NCBI RefSeq assembly: GCF_014196195.1
Contig: NZ_JACIDF010000007.1
Span: 62,001-126,000, forward strand
Length of the DNA: 64,000 nt
Source: Anoxybacteroides rupiense
Lineage (GTDB): Bacteria > Bacillota > Bacilli > Bacillales > Anoxybacillaceae
Direction of reading: 5' to 3'
Positions within the stretch are counted from its first letter, which is position 1, and every line of letters begins with the position of its first letter. This document shows, in pieces, positions 35,123 to 45,550 of the stretch. Both the position numbers and the translations under genes were made by a program. The notes beneath the pieces are model-generated. The model searched no databases. It was given only the letters and a program-made list of their open reading frames with translations, and was not told the origin of the DNA.

Positions 35123-37186
35123 TTAAAACCATTTGAATAGCTTATCAAACCAGTTCGGTTCATTTTCTTCTTTATGATGAGGTGCCTTTTTCTTTTTCTT
35201 ATCAAGGTGTTCCGTGCAATATTCAGTCGGTTCTGTTCCAGCCACATAATACGTGAGCCGTTTTATAGGGCATGCTTTTGTGGCTAATTTTCCGTTATCG
35301 GGATTGATATATACTCCGACGACTCCTTTTGTTGGTTTAAATGATTGAACCGGTTCATTTTTTAAGCTGTTTTCCATAAATTTGACCCAAATCTTTTTAG
35401 CGTATTGTTTTTCTGCCAGCTTCGTAATTTTTTCTCCGCGATCGTATCCTGTCCATACACCAGCTACCAGCTGCGGCGCATAGCCGATCATCCAGCTGTC
35501 CGTTTCGGTTGTTCCGGATTTTCCTGCGTATGGACGAGTAATATCATGAAGAACGGCTTGCCCAGTGACGGTCGTGTAATCGTTAAGCTTTGGATCGAAC
35601 ATGCCTGTCATCAGCTGAGTCGTTACATAAGCCGCATCGCGTTTAAGAATTTGCTTTGATTCTGCGTTGTATTCGTAGATCGTTTCTCCTTTATGGTTGA
35701 CAACTTTCGTTATAAATACAGGCTCGACCTTCTTTCCATTATTATCTAATATACTGTAGGCATTGACCATTTCAATCACTCTTACTGGCGATGTTCCCAG
35801 CGCCAGTGACGGCACTTGCTTTAATGAACTGGTAATACCCAGCTTTTTGGCGGTTTGCACAAGCTTGTCTTCGCCAATAAATAGATGGGTTTTTACGGCA
35901 AAGACATTATCAGAAAGAGCGATGGCTTGCGCTAGTGTGATGGTATCATTAGCGTAATAATTATTATAATTATGCGGCGTATAAGTGGCCTTGCCATCGT
36001 CAAATGTAAAGGTGGTTAATTCGCTGCGCATTTCTGTTGATGGCGTAAAGCCTTGGCGGATCGCTGCATAATAAAGGAACGGCTTAAATGTTGAACCTGG
36101 CTGCCGTTCGGCTTGAACCGCTCGGTTATAAGGACTTTTATTGTAATCTCTTCCGCCGACAAGTGCTTTGACCTCGCCAGTATGAGGATCCATCGCTACA
36201 AATGCCACTTGAATCGCTGATGCTGGATCGATCGTGTCGCGAATTTGCTGTTCAGCAATGGTCTGCATCTTCGGATCTAAAGAAGTATAGACGCGCAAAC
36301 CACCCATTTCAATGGTTTGTTCATCAATTCCTAATTTGTTACGCAATACATCCTTTACTACATCTTGAAAATAAGGAGCGATTTGCTTTTTTGTGACTTC
36401 GTGATTTCGCGAATAGACAAGCGGCGCTTTATATGCTGCTGCCGCCTCTTTTTTCGTAATATATCCGCTTTCAACCATGGATTGCAGCACAATTTTCTGT
36501 CTCGACTTGGCTCGTTGCTCGTTATTGAACGGCGAGTAGTAGGAGGGGCCTTTCGGAATGCCGGCTAACATGCTGGCCTCGCTTAGTGTGAGTTGTTTAG
36601 CTGATTTTCCAAAATAATAATTAGCGGCCGCTTCAATTCCATAAACGCCGTGTCCGTAATAGATTGTATTTAAATATCCTTCTAAAATTTCCTGTTTACT
36701 ATAGTTTACTTCTAAGCGAATGGTATATAATGCCTCTTGCAATTTTCTCGTCCATGTTTTATCTAAGGTTAAAAATAAGTTCCGGGCATATTGCTGTGTG
36801 ATCGTGCTGGCTCCTTGCACTTTACTCATGGCTTTTATATCAGCAATGACGGCAGCGGCGATCCGCTTGGTATCAAAGCCGTGATGCTCAAAAAAACTTC
36901 GATCCTCCACGGCGACGGTGGCTTGAATAACAGACGGAGAGATATCGCGCAGGTTCACCCAGTAACGCGTTTGTCCGTTATCGCTTTCCCCGATTTTTGT
37001 GCCGTCATCAGCATAAAAAATCGTCGTTTGCGGTACAGCCAAGGGAGGCGCTCCTTCAATTTTCGCCAGCGCAATGACCCCTGCTAGGCAGAGGGTGAAT
37101 AAGATTGCTAGGATAAGGGTTATAAATATAAATGCACGAATGTATTTGACTGTTCCGCGGAACCGGCTGCTTGGGATGATTTCCAA
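35123..37186 (-). CDS. pbpG: Class A penicillin-binding protein (PBP2d-like)
   Basis: Bifunctional peptidoglycan synthase of 687 aa: an N-terminal membrane helix (about residues 17-41), a GT51 transglycosylase and a transpeptidase. GT51 motifs are VAVEDRSFFEHHGFD (catalytic Glu 94), GASTITQQYARN and EILEGYLNTIYYGHGVYGIEAA. The transpeptidase has STFK near residue 363, SDN near 423 and KSGTT near 555. A Lys-rich tail ends the protein. It corresponds by position to B. subtilis ywhE (pbpG), a forespore sigma-F gene needed with pbpF for the spore wall; the sporulation role here is inferred. Confidence 0.88.
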   Translation of the reverse strand: MEIIPSSRFRGTVKYIRAFIFITLILAILFTLCLAGVIALAKIEGAPPLAVPQTTIFYADDGTKIGESDNGQTRYWVNLRDISPSVIQATVAVEDRSFFEHHGFDTKRIAAAVIADIKAMSKVQGASTITQQYARNLFLTLDKTWTRKLQEALYTIRLEVNYSKQEILEGYLNTIYYGHGVYGIEAAANYYFGKSAKQLTLSEASMLAGIPKGPSYYSPFNNEQRAKSRQKIVLQSMVESGYITKKEAAAAYKAPLVYSRNHEVTKKQIAPYFQDVVKDVLRNKLGIDEQTIEMGGLRVYTSLDPKMQTIAEQQIRDTIDPASAIQVAFVAMDPHTGEVKALVGGRDYNKSPYNRAVQAERQPGSTFKPFLYYAAIRQGFTPSTEMRSELTTFTFDDGKATYTPHNYNNYYANDTITLAQAIALSDNVFAVKTHLFIGEDKLVQTAKKLGITSSLKQVPSLALGTSPVRVIEMVNAYSILDNNGKKVEPVFITKVVNHKGETIYEYNAESKQILKRDAAYVTTQLMTGMFDPKLNDYTTVTGQAVLHDITRPYAGKSGTTETDSWMIGYAPQLVAGVWTGYDRGEKITKLAEKQYAKKIWVKFMENSLKNEPVQSFKPTKGVVGVYINPDNGKLATKACPIKRLTYYVAGTEPTEYCTEHLDKKKKKAPHHKEENEPNWFDKLFKWF

Positions 37187-37266
37187 TGTTCATCACCTCA
37201 TCGATGTTATTGATATTAGTATGAAAAAATTTTTCCCATTTTAAACATTTTTCTAGCAATTTTCAC

Positions 37267-37294
37267 TTGAAATTTTGCTAGATTGCTCTATACT
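37267..37294 (+). promoter_or_regulatory. Candidate speE promoter
   Basis: TTGAAA (37267-37272), 16 bases and TATACT (37289-37294), about 75 bases before speE. Confidence 0.6.
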
Positions 37295-37367
37295 TTTTCA
37301 TGTTTGGTTTTTTTGTGTGAGGAAATAATCATTGTATATGAATGCTAATCAAGAAAGGGTGTTCAGT

Positions 37368-38195
37368 ATGGAACTATGGTTTACGGAAAAACAGACAGAA
37401 AATTTTGGAATTACTGCGAAAATTAAACGCACTTTACATACAGAACAAACGCAATTCCAAAAGCTTGATATGGTGGAAACAGAAGAGTTTGGAAACATGC
37501 TGATTCTTGATGGAATGGTCATGACGACGCAAAAGGATGAGTTTGTGTACCATGAAATGGTCGCACACGTTCCTCTGTTCACACATCCAAATCCGGAGAA
37601 TGTGCTTGTGGTTGGCGGCGGCGATGGTGGAGTCATTCGCGAAGTTCTTAAGCATCCAAGTGTCAAAAAGGCAACACTTGTTGAAATCGATGGCAAAGTC
37701 ATTGAGTATTCGAAGCAATATCTTCCTGAAATCGCTGGGAAATTAGAGGATTCGCGCGTCGAAGTGAAGGTAGACGATGGGTTTATGCATATTGCGCAAA
37801 GTGAAAACGAATACGATGTCATTATGGTAGACTCAACAGAACCGGTTGGTCCTGCAGTCAATTTATTTACAAAAGGCTTTTATGCAGGCATTGCGAAAGC
37901 GTTAAAGGAAGATGGCATTTTTGTAGCGCAAACAGACAACCCTTGGTTTAAAGCAGATTTAATTCGCAATGTTCAACGCGATGTACGCGAAATTTTTCCG
38001 ATTACGCGCCTCTACATTGCCAATATTCCTACGTACCCTAGCGGCATGTGGACATTCACACTAGGTTCGAAAAAATATGATCCGCTTGCAGTAAGTGATG
38101 AACGTTTCCATGAAATCGAAACGAAATATTACACGAAAGAGCTTCATAAAGCATGCTTCGTGTTGCCAAAATTTGTGGCGGATTTAACGAAGTAA
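37368..38195 (+). CDS. speE: Spermidine synthase
   Basis: Polyamine aminopropyltransferase of 275 aa, which makes spermidine from putrescine and decarboxylated S-adenosylmethionine. Motifs are [48 protein letters not shown] split around the cofactor loop, and [10 protein letters not shown] with the catalytic Asp. ATG 37368 follows AAAGGGTG and starts at the conserved MELWFTE. speB follows after 13 bases as one operon. Confidence 0.95.
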   Translation: MELWFTEKQTENFGITAKIKRTLHTEQTQFQKLDMVETEEFGNMLILDGMVMTTQKDEFVYHEMVAHVPLFTHPNPENVLVVGGGDGGVIREVLKHPSVKKATLVEIDGKVIEYSKQYLPEIAGKLEDSRVEVKVDDGFMHIAQSENEYDVIMVDSTEPVGPAVNLFTKGFYAGIAKALKEDGIFVAQTDNPWFKADLIRNVQRDVREIFPITRLYIANIPTYPSGMWTFTLGSKKYDPLAVSDERFHEIETKYYTKELHKACFVLPKFVADLTK

Positions 38196-38208
38196 AGGAG
38201 AGGTGCTT

Positions 38209-39090
38209 ATGCGATTCGATGAAGCGTATTCTGGCAATGTCTTTATTAAAAGCCATCCGAACTTTGAAGAAAGTGAAGCCGTGATTTATGGCATGCCGAT
38301 GGATTGGACGGTCAGTTACCGTCCCGGCTCCCGTTTTGGCCCGGCGCGCATTCGCGAGGTATCAATCGGGCTTGAAGAATACAGCCCATACCTAGATCGT
38401 GAGCTGGAAGAGGTCAAATTTTTCGATGCTGGGGACATTCCGCTTCCGTTCGGCAATGCCCAACGGAGCCTGGATATGATTGAAGAGTTTGTAGACCGCA
38501 TTTTGGCAGCCGATAAATTCCCGCTTGGCATGGGCGGTGAACATTTAGTTTCTTGGCCGGTGATGAAAGCTGTATATAAAAAATATCCTGATTTGGCAAT
38601 TATTCATATGGATGCCCATACAGACCTGCGCGAGCAGTATGAAGGCGAACCGCTTTCTCATTCAACGCCAATCCGTAAAATTGCTGAGCTCATTGGACCG
38701 CAAAATGTATACTCGTTCGGTATTCGCTCAGGGATGAAAGAGGAATTTCAATGGGCGAAAGAAAACGGCATGTATATTGCTAAATTCGAGGTGTTAGAGC
38801 CGCTTAAGCAAGTGCTTCCGACGCTTGCGGGACGTCCTGTATATGTGACGATTGATATTGATGTGCTAGATCCAGCGCACGCACCAGGAACAGGCACCGT
38901 AGATTGCGGAGGCATCACGTCAAAAGAGCTGCTGGCTGCCATTCACGAAATCGCACGGTCAGATGTGCATGTAGTCGGTGCTGATTTAGTGGAAGTAGCA
39001 CCGGTTTATGATCATTCTGAACAAACAGCTAACACAGCAAGCAAACTAATCCGCGAAATGATTCTCGGATGGGTGCAAAAACGAAAATAA
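38209..39090 (+). CDS. speB: Agmatinase
   Basis: Manganese ureohydrolase of 293 aa, converting agmatine to putrescine and urea. The metal motifs GGEHLVSWP, HMDAHTDLRE and TIDIDVLDPAHAPGTGT are intact. ATG 38209 follows AAAGGAGAGG; a GTG six bases earlier lies inside the binding site. With SpeE next to it the operon runs agmatine to putrescine to spermidine. Arginine decarboxylase is not in this window. Confidence 0.95.
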   Translation: MRFDEAYSGNVFIKSHPNFEESEAVIYGMPMDWTVSYRPGSRFGPARIREVSIGLEEYSPYLDRELEEVKFFDAGDIPLPFGNAQRSLDMIEEFVDRILAADKFPLGMGGEHLVSWPVMKAVYKKYPDLAIIHMDAHTDLREQYEGEPLSHSTPIRKIAELIGPQNVYSFGIRSGMKEEFQWAKENGMYIAKFEVLEPLKQVLPTLAGRPVYVTIDIDVLDPAHAPGTGTVDCGGITSKELLAAIHEIARSDVHVVGADLVEVAPVYDHSEQTANTASKLIREMILGWVQKRK

Positions 39091-39093
39091 ACA

Positions 39094-39125
39094 AACCCCG
39101 TCTTTGTCAAAAGACGGGGTTTTAC
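39094..39125 (+). terminator. speEB terminator
   Basis: AAACCCCGTCTT (39094-39105) pairs perfectly with AAGACGGGGTTT (39111-39122), then T. Confidence 0.93.
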
Positions 39126-39341
39126 TTCATACTCACGCCTGCGTCCATTAGAATATATCAATAGTGGACAGTTCAACTGGTCCATTTTTGATAAAATTTT
39201 GCTTGAAGTGGCCTTGGAGGCTTGAAAGCATCCGGTTTCAAGCGAGCCGCTTTGTTTTCTTGTCTTCGCACTCTTGAATATCATCACACCATTTCTTATA
39301 CTTATTAAAGTTATAACATGTTTATAAGGGTGTGTCCAACG

Positions 39342-39776
39342 ATGGAAAAGGCCAACGGAACACCGATCCGTCTGAAGCATGTAACGGATATTCGGGACGG
39401 AAGCCGAAAAGAGACAATTGTATTGGAAGCGCATGGTCTATATTACATAAAAGAAAATGCTTCGTATTTAACATTTGAAGAAAGCCAAGACATCGGCAAC
39501 GTGAAAACCGTTGTAAAAATAACGAAAGATGAGGTCGTCGTGATTCGTTCTGGAGCGGTTCAAATGCGCCATGTGTTTCGAAAAAAGCAAGAAACATCAG
39601 GAAACTACCGAACGCCGTTTGGAGTATGGACCATGAAAACGAAAACGGATCATATCGAATATTGGTATGAAGAAAAAACGAAAAAAGGGAAGCTATTTCT
39701 ATCTTATACATTAGAAATGCAGCATGAGCGAGTGGGTCGCCACGCCGTAACGATCACATTTAGGGAGGAATTATGA
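39342..39776 (+). CDS. ywiB: DUF1934 protein YwiB
   Basis: A 144-aa protein of the DUF1934 family, a calycin-like beta-barrel of unknown function, always found before argS in Bacillus. [32 protein letters not shown] and [17 protein letters not shown] are typical. ATG 39342 follows AAGGGTGTG. Its TGA overlaps the argS start region, so translation is probably coupled. Confidence 0.82.
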   Translation: MEKANGTPIRLKHVTDIRDGSRKETIVLEAHGLYYIKENASYLTFEESQDIGNVKTVVKITKDEVVVIRSGAVQMRHVFRKKQETSGNYRTPFGVWTMKTKTDHIEYWYEEKTKKGKLFLSYTLEMQHERVGRHAVTITFREEL

Positions 39777-41446
39777 TGAATATTGTGGAACAGGTGAAGG
39801 AGCAGTTAAAGAAAGAAATCAAGCAAGCGGTAATCAAAGCGGGCCTTGCGACAGAACAGGAAGTGCCCAATATTATTTTAGAGGTGCCAAGAGAAAAGGC
39901 TCACGGCGATTACTCGACCAACATGGCGATGCAGCTTGCCAGAGTGGCTAAAAAAGCACCGCGTATGATTGCAGAAGAACTGGTCCGCCATTTTGACAAA
40001 ACGAAGGCATCGATTGAAAAAATTGAAATTGCCGGTCCTGGGTTCATCAACTTCTACATGGATAATAGCTATTTAACCAACTTAATTCCGCTCATTATTG
40101 AAGCAGGCGCATCCTACGGGCAAACGAATGTCGGACAAGGACAGCGCGTGCAGGTCGAGTTTGTATCAGCCAATCCGACTGGGAGCTTGCATTTAGGACA
40201 CGCGCGTGGAGCCGCTGTTGGTGATTCCTTGTGCAATGTTTTAGAAAAAGCGGGATTTGAAGTGACACGCGAATACTATATTAATGATGCAGGCAATCAA
40301 ATTTTCAATTTGGCGAAGTCGGTGGAAGCTCGTTATTTCCAAGCGCTTGGCCTTGATAAAGACATGCCGGAGGACGGCTACTATGGCGAAGATATCGTTG
40401 AGCTAGGAAAACAGCTGGCTAAAGAGCATGGAGACAAGCTTGTAGCTTTGGACGAAGAGGAACGTTTAAAGCTGTTTCGCGAATACGGCCTAAACTACGA
40501 AATGAATAAAATAAAAAAAGATTTGGAGGATTTCCGCGTCCACTTTGATGTATGGTATTCGGAAACATCGTTATATCACAACGGTAAAATCGAAAAAGCG
40601 CTGCAAGCGTTGCGAGAGAAAGGGCATATTTATGAGCAGGATGGCGCTACATGGTTCCGTTCGACAGCCTTCGGCGATGATAAAGATCGTGTGCTCATCA
40701 AACAAGATGGTTCTTATACGTATTTGCTTCCAGATATCGCCTATCATCAGGATAAACTGCAACGCGGTTTTACGAAGCTGATTAACATTTGGGGAGCCGA
40801 TCATCATGGCTATATTCCGCGCATGAAAGCGGCCATTGAAGCGCTCGGCTATGATCCGGCGGTATTGGAAGTCGAAATTATTCAGCTAGTAAGCTTATAT
40901 CAAAATGGCGAGAAAGTAAAAATGAGCAAGCGTACTGGCAAGGCGGTGACGATGCGCGATTTAATGGAAGAAGTTGGCTTGGATGCGACTCGTTATTTCT
41001 TTGCGATGCGTTCAAGCGATACCCATTTAGATTTTGATATGGACTTAGCGGTTTCGCAATCGAATGAAAACCCGGTATATTATGCACAATATGCTCATGC
41101 GCGTGTCTGCAGCATTCTTCGTCAAGGAGCCGAGCAGAATTTGACATATGAAGGGACACAGAAGCTCGAGTATATTCAATCTGAAAAAGAAATCGAACTC
41201 TTGAAAAAGCTTGGCGAGTTTCCGTCTGCTGTTTCTGAAGCGGCTTTGAAGCGCACGCCGCATCGAATTACCAACTATGTTTTTGATCTGGCTTCTGCTT
41301 TGCACAGCTTTTACAATGCGGAAAAAGTAATTGATCCGGAAAATAAGGAAAAAAGCCAAGCGCGCTTAGCTCTTGTTAAAGCTGTACAAATCACGCTGCA
41401 AAACGCTTTAGCTTTAATTGGCGTGTCGGCGCCAGAAAAAATGTAA
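39776..41446 (+). CDS. argS: Arginyl-tRNA synthetase
   Basis: Class I synthetase of 556 aa that charges tRNA-Arg. The HIGH-type motif is HLGHARG (His 139, after ANPTGSL) and the KMSK motif KMSKRTG (382-388). The C-terminal DALR anticodon domain reads [20 protein letters not shown] lies four and seven bases before two adjacent ATGs; the second (39776) has better spacing and gives [10 protein letters not shown]. It overlaps the ywiB stop. Confidence 0.96.
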   Translation: MNIVEQVKEQLKKEIKQAVIKAGLATEQEVPNIILEVPREKAHGDYSTNMAMQLARVAKKAPRMIAEELVRHFDKTKASIEKIEIAGPGFINFYMDNSYLTNLIPLIIEAGASYGQTNVGQGQRVQVEFVSANPTGSLHLGHARGAAVGDSLCNVLEKAGFEVTREYYINDAGNQIFNLAKSVEARYFQALGLDKDMPEDGYYGEDIVELGKQLAKEHGDKLVALDEEERLKLFREYGLNYEMNKIKKDLEDFRVHFDVWYSETSLYHNGKIEKALQALREKGHIYEQDGATWFRSTAFGDDKDRVLIKQDGSYTYLLPDIAYHQDKLQRGFTKLINIWGADHHGYIPRMKAAIEALGYDPAVLEVEIIQLVSLYQNGEKVKMSKRTGKAVTMRDLMEEVGLDATRYFFAMRSSDTHLDFDMDLAVSQSNENPVYYAQYAHARVCSILRQGAEQNLTYEGTQKLEYIQSEKEIELLKKLGEFPSAVSEAALKRTPHRITNYVFDLASALHSFYNAEKVIDPENKEKSQARLALVKAVQITLQNALALIGVSAPEKM

Positions 41447-41489
41447 TCGCCTATTTTATTTTTTGAATATCATATTAAGTGAAACAGGA

Positions 41490-41537
41490 AATGGATATAT
41501 TTGTATTGAAGGCAACACAAATATATCCATTTTTTTT
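41490..41537 (+). terminator. argS terminator
   Basis: AATGGATATATTTGT pairs with ACAAATATATCCATT, followed by TTTTTTT. Confidence 0.92.
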
Positions 41538-41640
41538 GACTCCTCATTTTGCAGAGAGTATGTTAAGATGTGTAAGGGCTGTCGATAAAAGTAGATATAT
41601 GTCGAAAAATGGACAGCGGACATGAACGGAGGAGAATGTC

Positions 41641-41808
41641 ATGAAAGAAGTAATTATATCATTACTGACCGGCATGGTCGTCGGTTTTTTATTTACCCTA
41701 TTTCGTCTGCCGATTCCAGCTCCGCCGGCGCTGGCGGGAATTTCAGGAATTATTGGCGTTTATCTTGGCATGAAAGTATTTCAGTGGCTGAGTGTATTTT
41801 GGAAATAA
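41641..41808 (+). CDS. XapX domain (DUF1427) small membrane protein
   Basis: A 55-aa protein with two hydrophobic segments (IISLLTGMVVGFLFTLF and ALAGISGIIGVYLGMKV) joined by RLPIPAPPA, the XapX/DUF1427 signature. CGGAGGAG lies six bases before the ATG. Its function is unknown. It stands between the argS terminator and a terminator shared with clsB. Confidence 0.85.
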   Translation: MKEVIISLLTGMVVGFLFTLFRLPIPAPPALAGISGIIGVYLGMKVFQWLSVFWK

Positions 41809-41840
41809 AAATGTTGGGGAAAAAGCCCCAACATTTTTTA
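41807..41840. terminator. Bidirectional terminator, XapX gene and clsB
   Basis: AAAATGTTGGGG pairs with CCCCAACATTTT over a six-base loop, with T runs on both strands. Confidence 0.92.
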
Positions 41841-43025
41841 TAGCCATTCAGAAAGAAGGAGAGATAGCGATTCTTTGCCGCGGTCCCATATGGTTCGTTT
41901 TTTCCAAAAATCGATCGTCAATCGTTCAGAGCGGGAAAGGTCGCGTTTAATCACCTGATGCATGTGCTGCATAAAGGAACGGTCATAAATCAAGCAATTC
42001 ATTTCGCCATTTAAAAACAAGCTGCGCTTATCGAAATTAGCGGTGCCAATATCGCATACGCGATCATCGATCATGATCGTTTTCGCATGGTAAAATCCTT
42101 GATAAAAACGATAAATTTCCGCTCCCGCATTTAATAAGCGGTAGAAATAGGGAAAGGCGGCTTCCTTGACAAATAGATGATCCGCTTTGAGCGGAACGAG
42201 AATGGTCACCGCGACTTGGCGTTCTAATGCGTCAAGCAACGCGTTCATTACTTTAGCACTAGGAATAAAATAAGGGGAACCGATGATGATTTGCTGCTGT
42301 GCTTGGCGGATCAGCGCAATGAATTCATTTTCAAGTCCTTGCCCATTTGTCGCAATGAACTGATGGGTAATGGGGCCTTTATCTGCTCGTGGAAAGTACA
42401 GCTGGCGTGTCGTGAGCTTTTCTTTTGTCGCGGCTTCCCAATCATCAAAAAACTGTGTTTGCAAATCCGCTACCCCTTCTCCGGTTATTTTTAAATGATA
42501 ATCACGCCAATCTCCAAAATCCGTATCCTGGCCAATGTACTCTTTGCCAATGTTGAAACCGCCAACATAGCCAATCATTCCGTCAATTACGGTTATTTTT
42601 CGATGATTTCTGCGATTTAGCTTGTAAAAGAAATAAGGGAATGTAGGTTTTCGGCTATAGACAAACTGGACACCACTTTTTCGTAGAGAACGAATAATTG
42701 ATTTAGGAAGTCCAAAGCTGCCGATCCAGTCTACAAGCAAACGGACTTCCACTCCTTCTCTTGCCTTTTGCTGTAAAAGAGAAAAAAAATATTGACTAAT
42801 GTCGTCCGTTTTGACAATATAAAACAAAATATGAATATGATTTTTTGCTTGTTCGATTGTTTGGAAATAATCGAAGAATAAATGTTTTCCATTGGTAAAC
42901 AGCTCTATGTTGCCTTGGCGCATCGGGTATTCTTTTTTGGCATTTCCGCTTGTCCGTCTGCGCCCTATTTGTACATCTATTATAATCAGTACAACGAAAA
43001 TGACAATGACCCACAAAATCATCAT
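41838..43025 (-). CDS. clsB: Minor cardiolipin synthase, YwjE/ClsB type
   Basis: Membrane phospholipase D family enzyme of 395 aa, condensing phosphatidylglycerol to cardiolipin. There is one N-terminal helix (LWVIVIFVVLIIIDVQI), then two HKD motifs: NHRKITVID (His 141) with GGFNIG, and YHAKTIMIDD (His 313) with GTANFDKRS. AGGAGGAACG precedes the ATG. It stands just before fadF on the opposite strand, as ywjE does before ywjF in B. subtilis, so YwjE is the better match than the major ClsA. Confidence 0.85.
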   Translation of the reverse strand: MMILWVIVIFVVLIIIDVQIGRRRTSGNAKKEYPMRQGNIELFTNGKHLFFDYFQTIEQAKNHIHILFYIVKTDDISQYFFSLLQQKAREGVEVRLLVDWIGSFGLPKSIIRSLRKSGVQFVYSRKPTFPYFFYKLNRRNHRKITVIDGMIGYVGGFNIGKEYIGQDTDFGDWRDYHLKITGEGVADLQTQFFDDWEAATKEKLTTRQLYFPRADKGPITHQFIATNGQGLENEFIALIRQAQQQIIIGSPYFIPSAKVMNALLDALERQVAVTILVPLKADHLFVKEAAFPYFYRLLNAGAEIYRFYQGFYHAKTIMIDDRVCDIGTANFDKRSLFLNGEMNCLIYDRSFMQHMHQVIKRDLSRSERLTIDFWKKRTIWDRGKESLSLLLSEWL

Positions 43026-43108
43026 TGTACGTTCCTCCTGTCTGCATCGATCGTTATTAATGTTCCCTAAATGAAAAAAATTAGCACCTGCCCCAGCAAA
43101 ACGTTGTT

Positions 43109-43128
43109 GACTGAATGCTCATTCATTA
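43109..43128 (+). promoter_or_regulatory. TetR-type operator candidate before fadF
   Basis: GACTGAATGCTCATTCATTA contains the palindrome TGAATG-CT-CATTCA, 20 bases before a -10 TATAAT (43148-43153). The minus-strand sequence at 45428-45447 before the thiolase gene matches it at about 15 of 20 positions. It recalls the Bacillus FadR box but with a shorter centre. Confidence 0.55.
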
Positions 43129-43228
43129 TTAAAATAAAGCCAAGGGGTATAATTCTGAAAATTTCTTTTGTTATTAATATTATTTTTATTATTAATGGAA
43201 AAACAAGGGGGAAAGGAGCATTAGAAAT

Positions 43229-45334
43229 ATGAATGCGTTATTAGTGATTAACTTCCTTGCGTTTTTGCTTGTAACCGCTTACGCTGTGTATTTATTTGCG
43301 TATCTTGTAAAAACGCGCATTGCTTACATTAAGCTAGGAAAGAAAGTGGAATTTGACCAAAAGGTAAAAGAAAGGCTAGATAAAATTTGGGTGAATGTAT
43401 TCGGGCAGAAAAAGCTTTTGAAGGATAAAAAAAGCGGTTTAATCCATGTCGTTTTTTTCTATGGATTTATTCTTGTTCAATTTGGGGCTATTGATTTTAT
43501 TATGAAAGGAATTGTACCAGGAGCCCATCTTCCATTAGGGCCGCTTTATCCAGGATTTACGTTTTTCCAAGAAATCGTGACTCTCCTCATTTTAATTGCC
43601 GTATTTTGGGCGTTTTATCGCCGATATATTGAAAAGCTTGTGCGCTTAAAACGCGATTTCAAGGCTGGATTAGTGTTAATTTTTATCGGGGGGCTTATGC
43701 TTTCTGTGTTGTTTGGAAATGGCATGTCCATGATTTGGCACGCCGAGGAAGCAACATGGAGCGAACCGATCGCCTCTCTTGTCGCTGGTGCGTTTTTCTG
43801 GGTAGGAAAAACAGGAGCGACTGTACTTTTCTATGTCGCATGGTGGATTCACTTGCTGATCCTGCTTACCTTCTTAGTATATGTCCCTCAGTCGAAGCAT
43901 GCACACTTAATTGCAGGTCCAGTGAATGTCTTCTTTAGTCGTTTATCCCGACCAAAGCTTGAGAAAATTAATTTTGAAGATGAGACACAGGAATCATTTG
44001 GCGTTGGAAAAATTGAAGACTTTAAGCAAACGCAGCTGATCGATTTATATGCTTGTGTGGAATGCGGCCGATGTACGAACATGTGCCCAGCCACAGGAAC
44101 GGGCAAAATGCTTTCGCCGATGGACTTAATTTTAAAGCTGCGCGATCATTTAACGGAAACAGGAGCGGCTGTGACCTCCAAAGCTCCATGGGTGCCGGCA
44201 TTTGCGTTTAAAAATACGCGAGGCAATCAGCTGGCGTTTGCCGCACAAGGCTTGCAGGAGCAAGCAGCTACGCTCGAAATGCCAAGCTTAATTGGCGATG
44301 TCATTACTGAAGAAGAAATTTGGGCCTGTACGACATGCCGTAACTGTGAAGATCAGTGCCCAGTCATGAATGAACATGTCGATAAAATTATCGATCTTCG
44401 CCGTTATCTTGTATTAACAGAAGGAAAAATGAATCCCGATGCCCAACGTGCCATGACCAATATTGAGCGCCAAGGAAATCCATGGGGGCTCAATCGAAAA
44501 GAGAAAGAAAATTGGCGGGAGCTGCGCGAGGATGCTCATATTCCGACGGTGAAGGAAATGCAAAAAGCCGGCGAAGAATTTGAATATTTATTGTGGGTTG
44601 GTTCAATGGGCGCATTTGATAATCGAAGCCAAAAAATCGCTTTAGCATTTGCGCGCTTATTAAACGAAGCAGGCGTCAAGTTCGCCATTTTAGGAAATAA
44701 AGAGAAAAACTCCGGTGATACCCCACGCCGGCTCGGAAATGAATTTTTATTCCAAGAATTAGTGAATAGCAATATCGCTGAATTTGAAAAAGCAGGTGTC
44801 AAAAAGATTGTAACAATTGATCCACATGCTTATAACACATTTAAAAATGAATATCCGGATTTTGGATTCGAAGCAGAGGTTTATCATCATACGGAACTTC
44901 TTGCCAAGCTTGTGGAGGAAGGGCGATTAGTACCGAAATATGAAGTGAATGAAACCGTTACGTTCCATGACTCTTGCTATCTTGGGCGCTACAACGAAGT
45001 ATATGAGCAGCCGCGCAGCGTTTTGCGAGCGATTCCAGGCGTCAAGCTTGTAGAAATGGAACGCAACCGCGAAAAAGGAATGTGCTGTGGCGCCGGTGGC
45101 GGTCTCATGTGGATGGAGGAAACGACAGGAACGCGTATTAACGTTGCACGTACGGAACAGGCATTGGCTGTCAATCCAACGGTGATCAGTTCCGGCTGCC
45201 CATATTGCTTAACGATGCTGACGGATGGAACAAAAGCGAAGGAAGTAGAGGAAAAAGTGGCGACGTATGATATTGCCGAGCTTTTAGAAAAAGCGGTATT
45301 TGGTGACGAAAACCAAAAGGATATGGTATCTTAA
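43229..45334 (+). CDS. fadF: FadF, membrane iron-sulfur protein of beta-oxidation
   Basis: A 701-aa protein related to heterodisulfide reductase subunits, fused as in B. subtilis FadF (YwjF). The N-terminal half has about five to six helices with heme-type His (nitrate-reductase gamma-like). Two 4Fe-4S ferredoxin motifs follow: CVECGRCTNMCPA and CTTCRNCEDQCP. Two CCG domains end it, with FHDSCYLGRYN and GMCCGAGGG, then SSGCPYCL. It probably passes electrons from acyl-CoA dehydrogenases via ETF to menaquinone. AAAGGAG precedes the ATG, and it leads the acyl-CoA gene cluster. Confidence 0.9.
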   Translation: MNALLVINFLAFLLVTAYAVYLFAYLVKTRIAYIKLGKKVEFDQKVKERLDKIWVNVFGQKKLLKDKKSGLIHVVFFYGFILVQFGAIDFIMKGIVPGAHLPLGPLYPGFTFFQEIVTLLILIAVFWAFYRRYIEKLVRLKRDFKAGLVLIFIGGLMLSVLFGNGMSMIWHAEEATWSEPIASLVAGAFFWVGKTGATVLFYVAWWIHLLILLTFLVYVPQSKHAHLIAGPVNVFFSRLSRPKLEKINFEDETQESFGVGKIEDFKQTQLIDLYACVECGRCTNMCPATGTGKMLSPMDLILKLRDHLTETGAAVTSKAPWVPAFAFKNTRGNQLAFAAQGLQEQAATLEMPSLIGDVITEEEIWACTTCRNCEDQCPVMNEHVDKIIDLRRYLVLTEGKMNPDAQRAMTNIERQGNPWGLNRKEKENWRELREDAHIPTVKEMQKAGEEFEYLLWVGSMGAFDNRSQKIALAFARLLNEAGVKFAILGNKEKNSGDTPRRLGNEFLFQELVNSNIAEFEKAGVKKIVTIDPHAYNTFKNEYPDFGFEAEVYHHTELLAKLVEEGRLVPKYEVNETVTFHDSCYLGRYNEVYEQPRSVLRAIPGVKLVEMERNREKGMCCGAGGGLMWMEETTGTRINVARTEQALAVNPTVISSGCPYCLTMLTDGTKAKEVEEKVATYDIAELLEKAVFGDENQKDMVS

Positions 45335-45550
45335 AAAAAATTGAATAAATAATTCGTATTTTTAAAAATAATTAGTATAATAGAAGAGGGAGGTGTGCGA
45401 AATGTACACCTTTCTCCTAGTCTATTGTATCGAGCGAGCGTTCAGTCTGTATTTTGTAATCGCTTTCTAAATTCGAACAGTCCATCGTACAGACTGCTGA
45501 CACTTAAACATGGCTTAAGTGGATAAATATAGTTCAAAGGGGAGAGGAAG
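45335..45550. promoter_or_regulatory. fadF-thiolase spacer with operator-like site
   Basis: About 215 bases. It holds a small hairpin (AGGTGTGCGAAATGTACACCT near 45392, possibly a fadF terminator), the operator-like TATCGAGCGAGCGTTCAGTC at 45428-45447, and the inverted repeat CACTTAA-ACATGGC-TTAAGTG at 45501-45521. The thiolase gene probably has its own promoter here. Confidence 0.5.

Noticed and set aside
37349-37861. A 170-codon open frame opposite speE
   Set aside because: It is antisense to a well-conserved enzyme, rich in Ser/Thr/Ile as expected for a shadow frame, and has no supporting signals.
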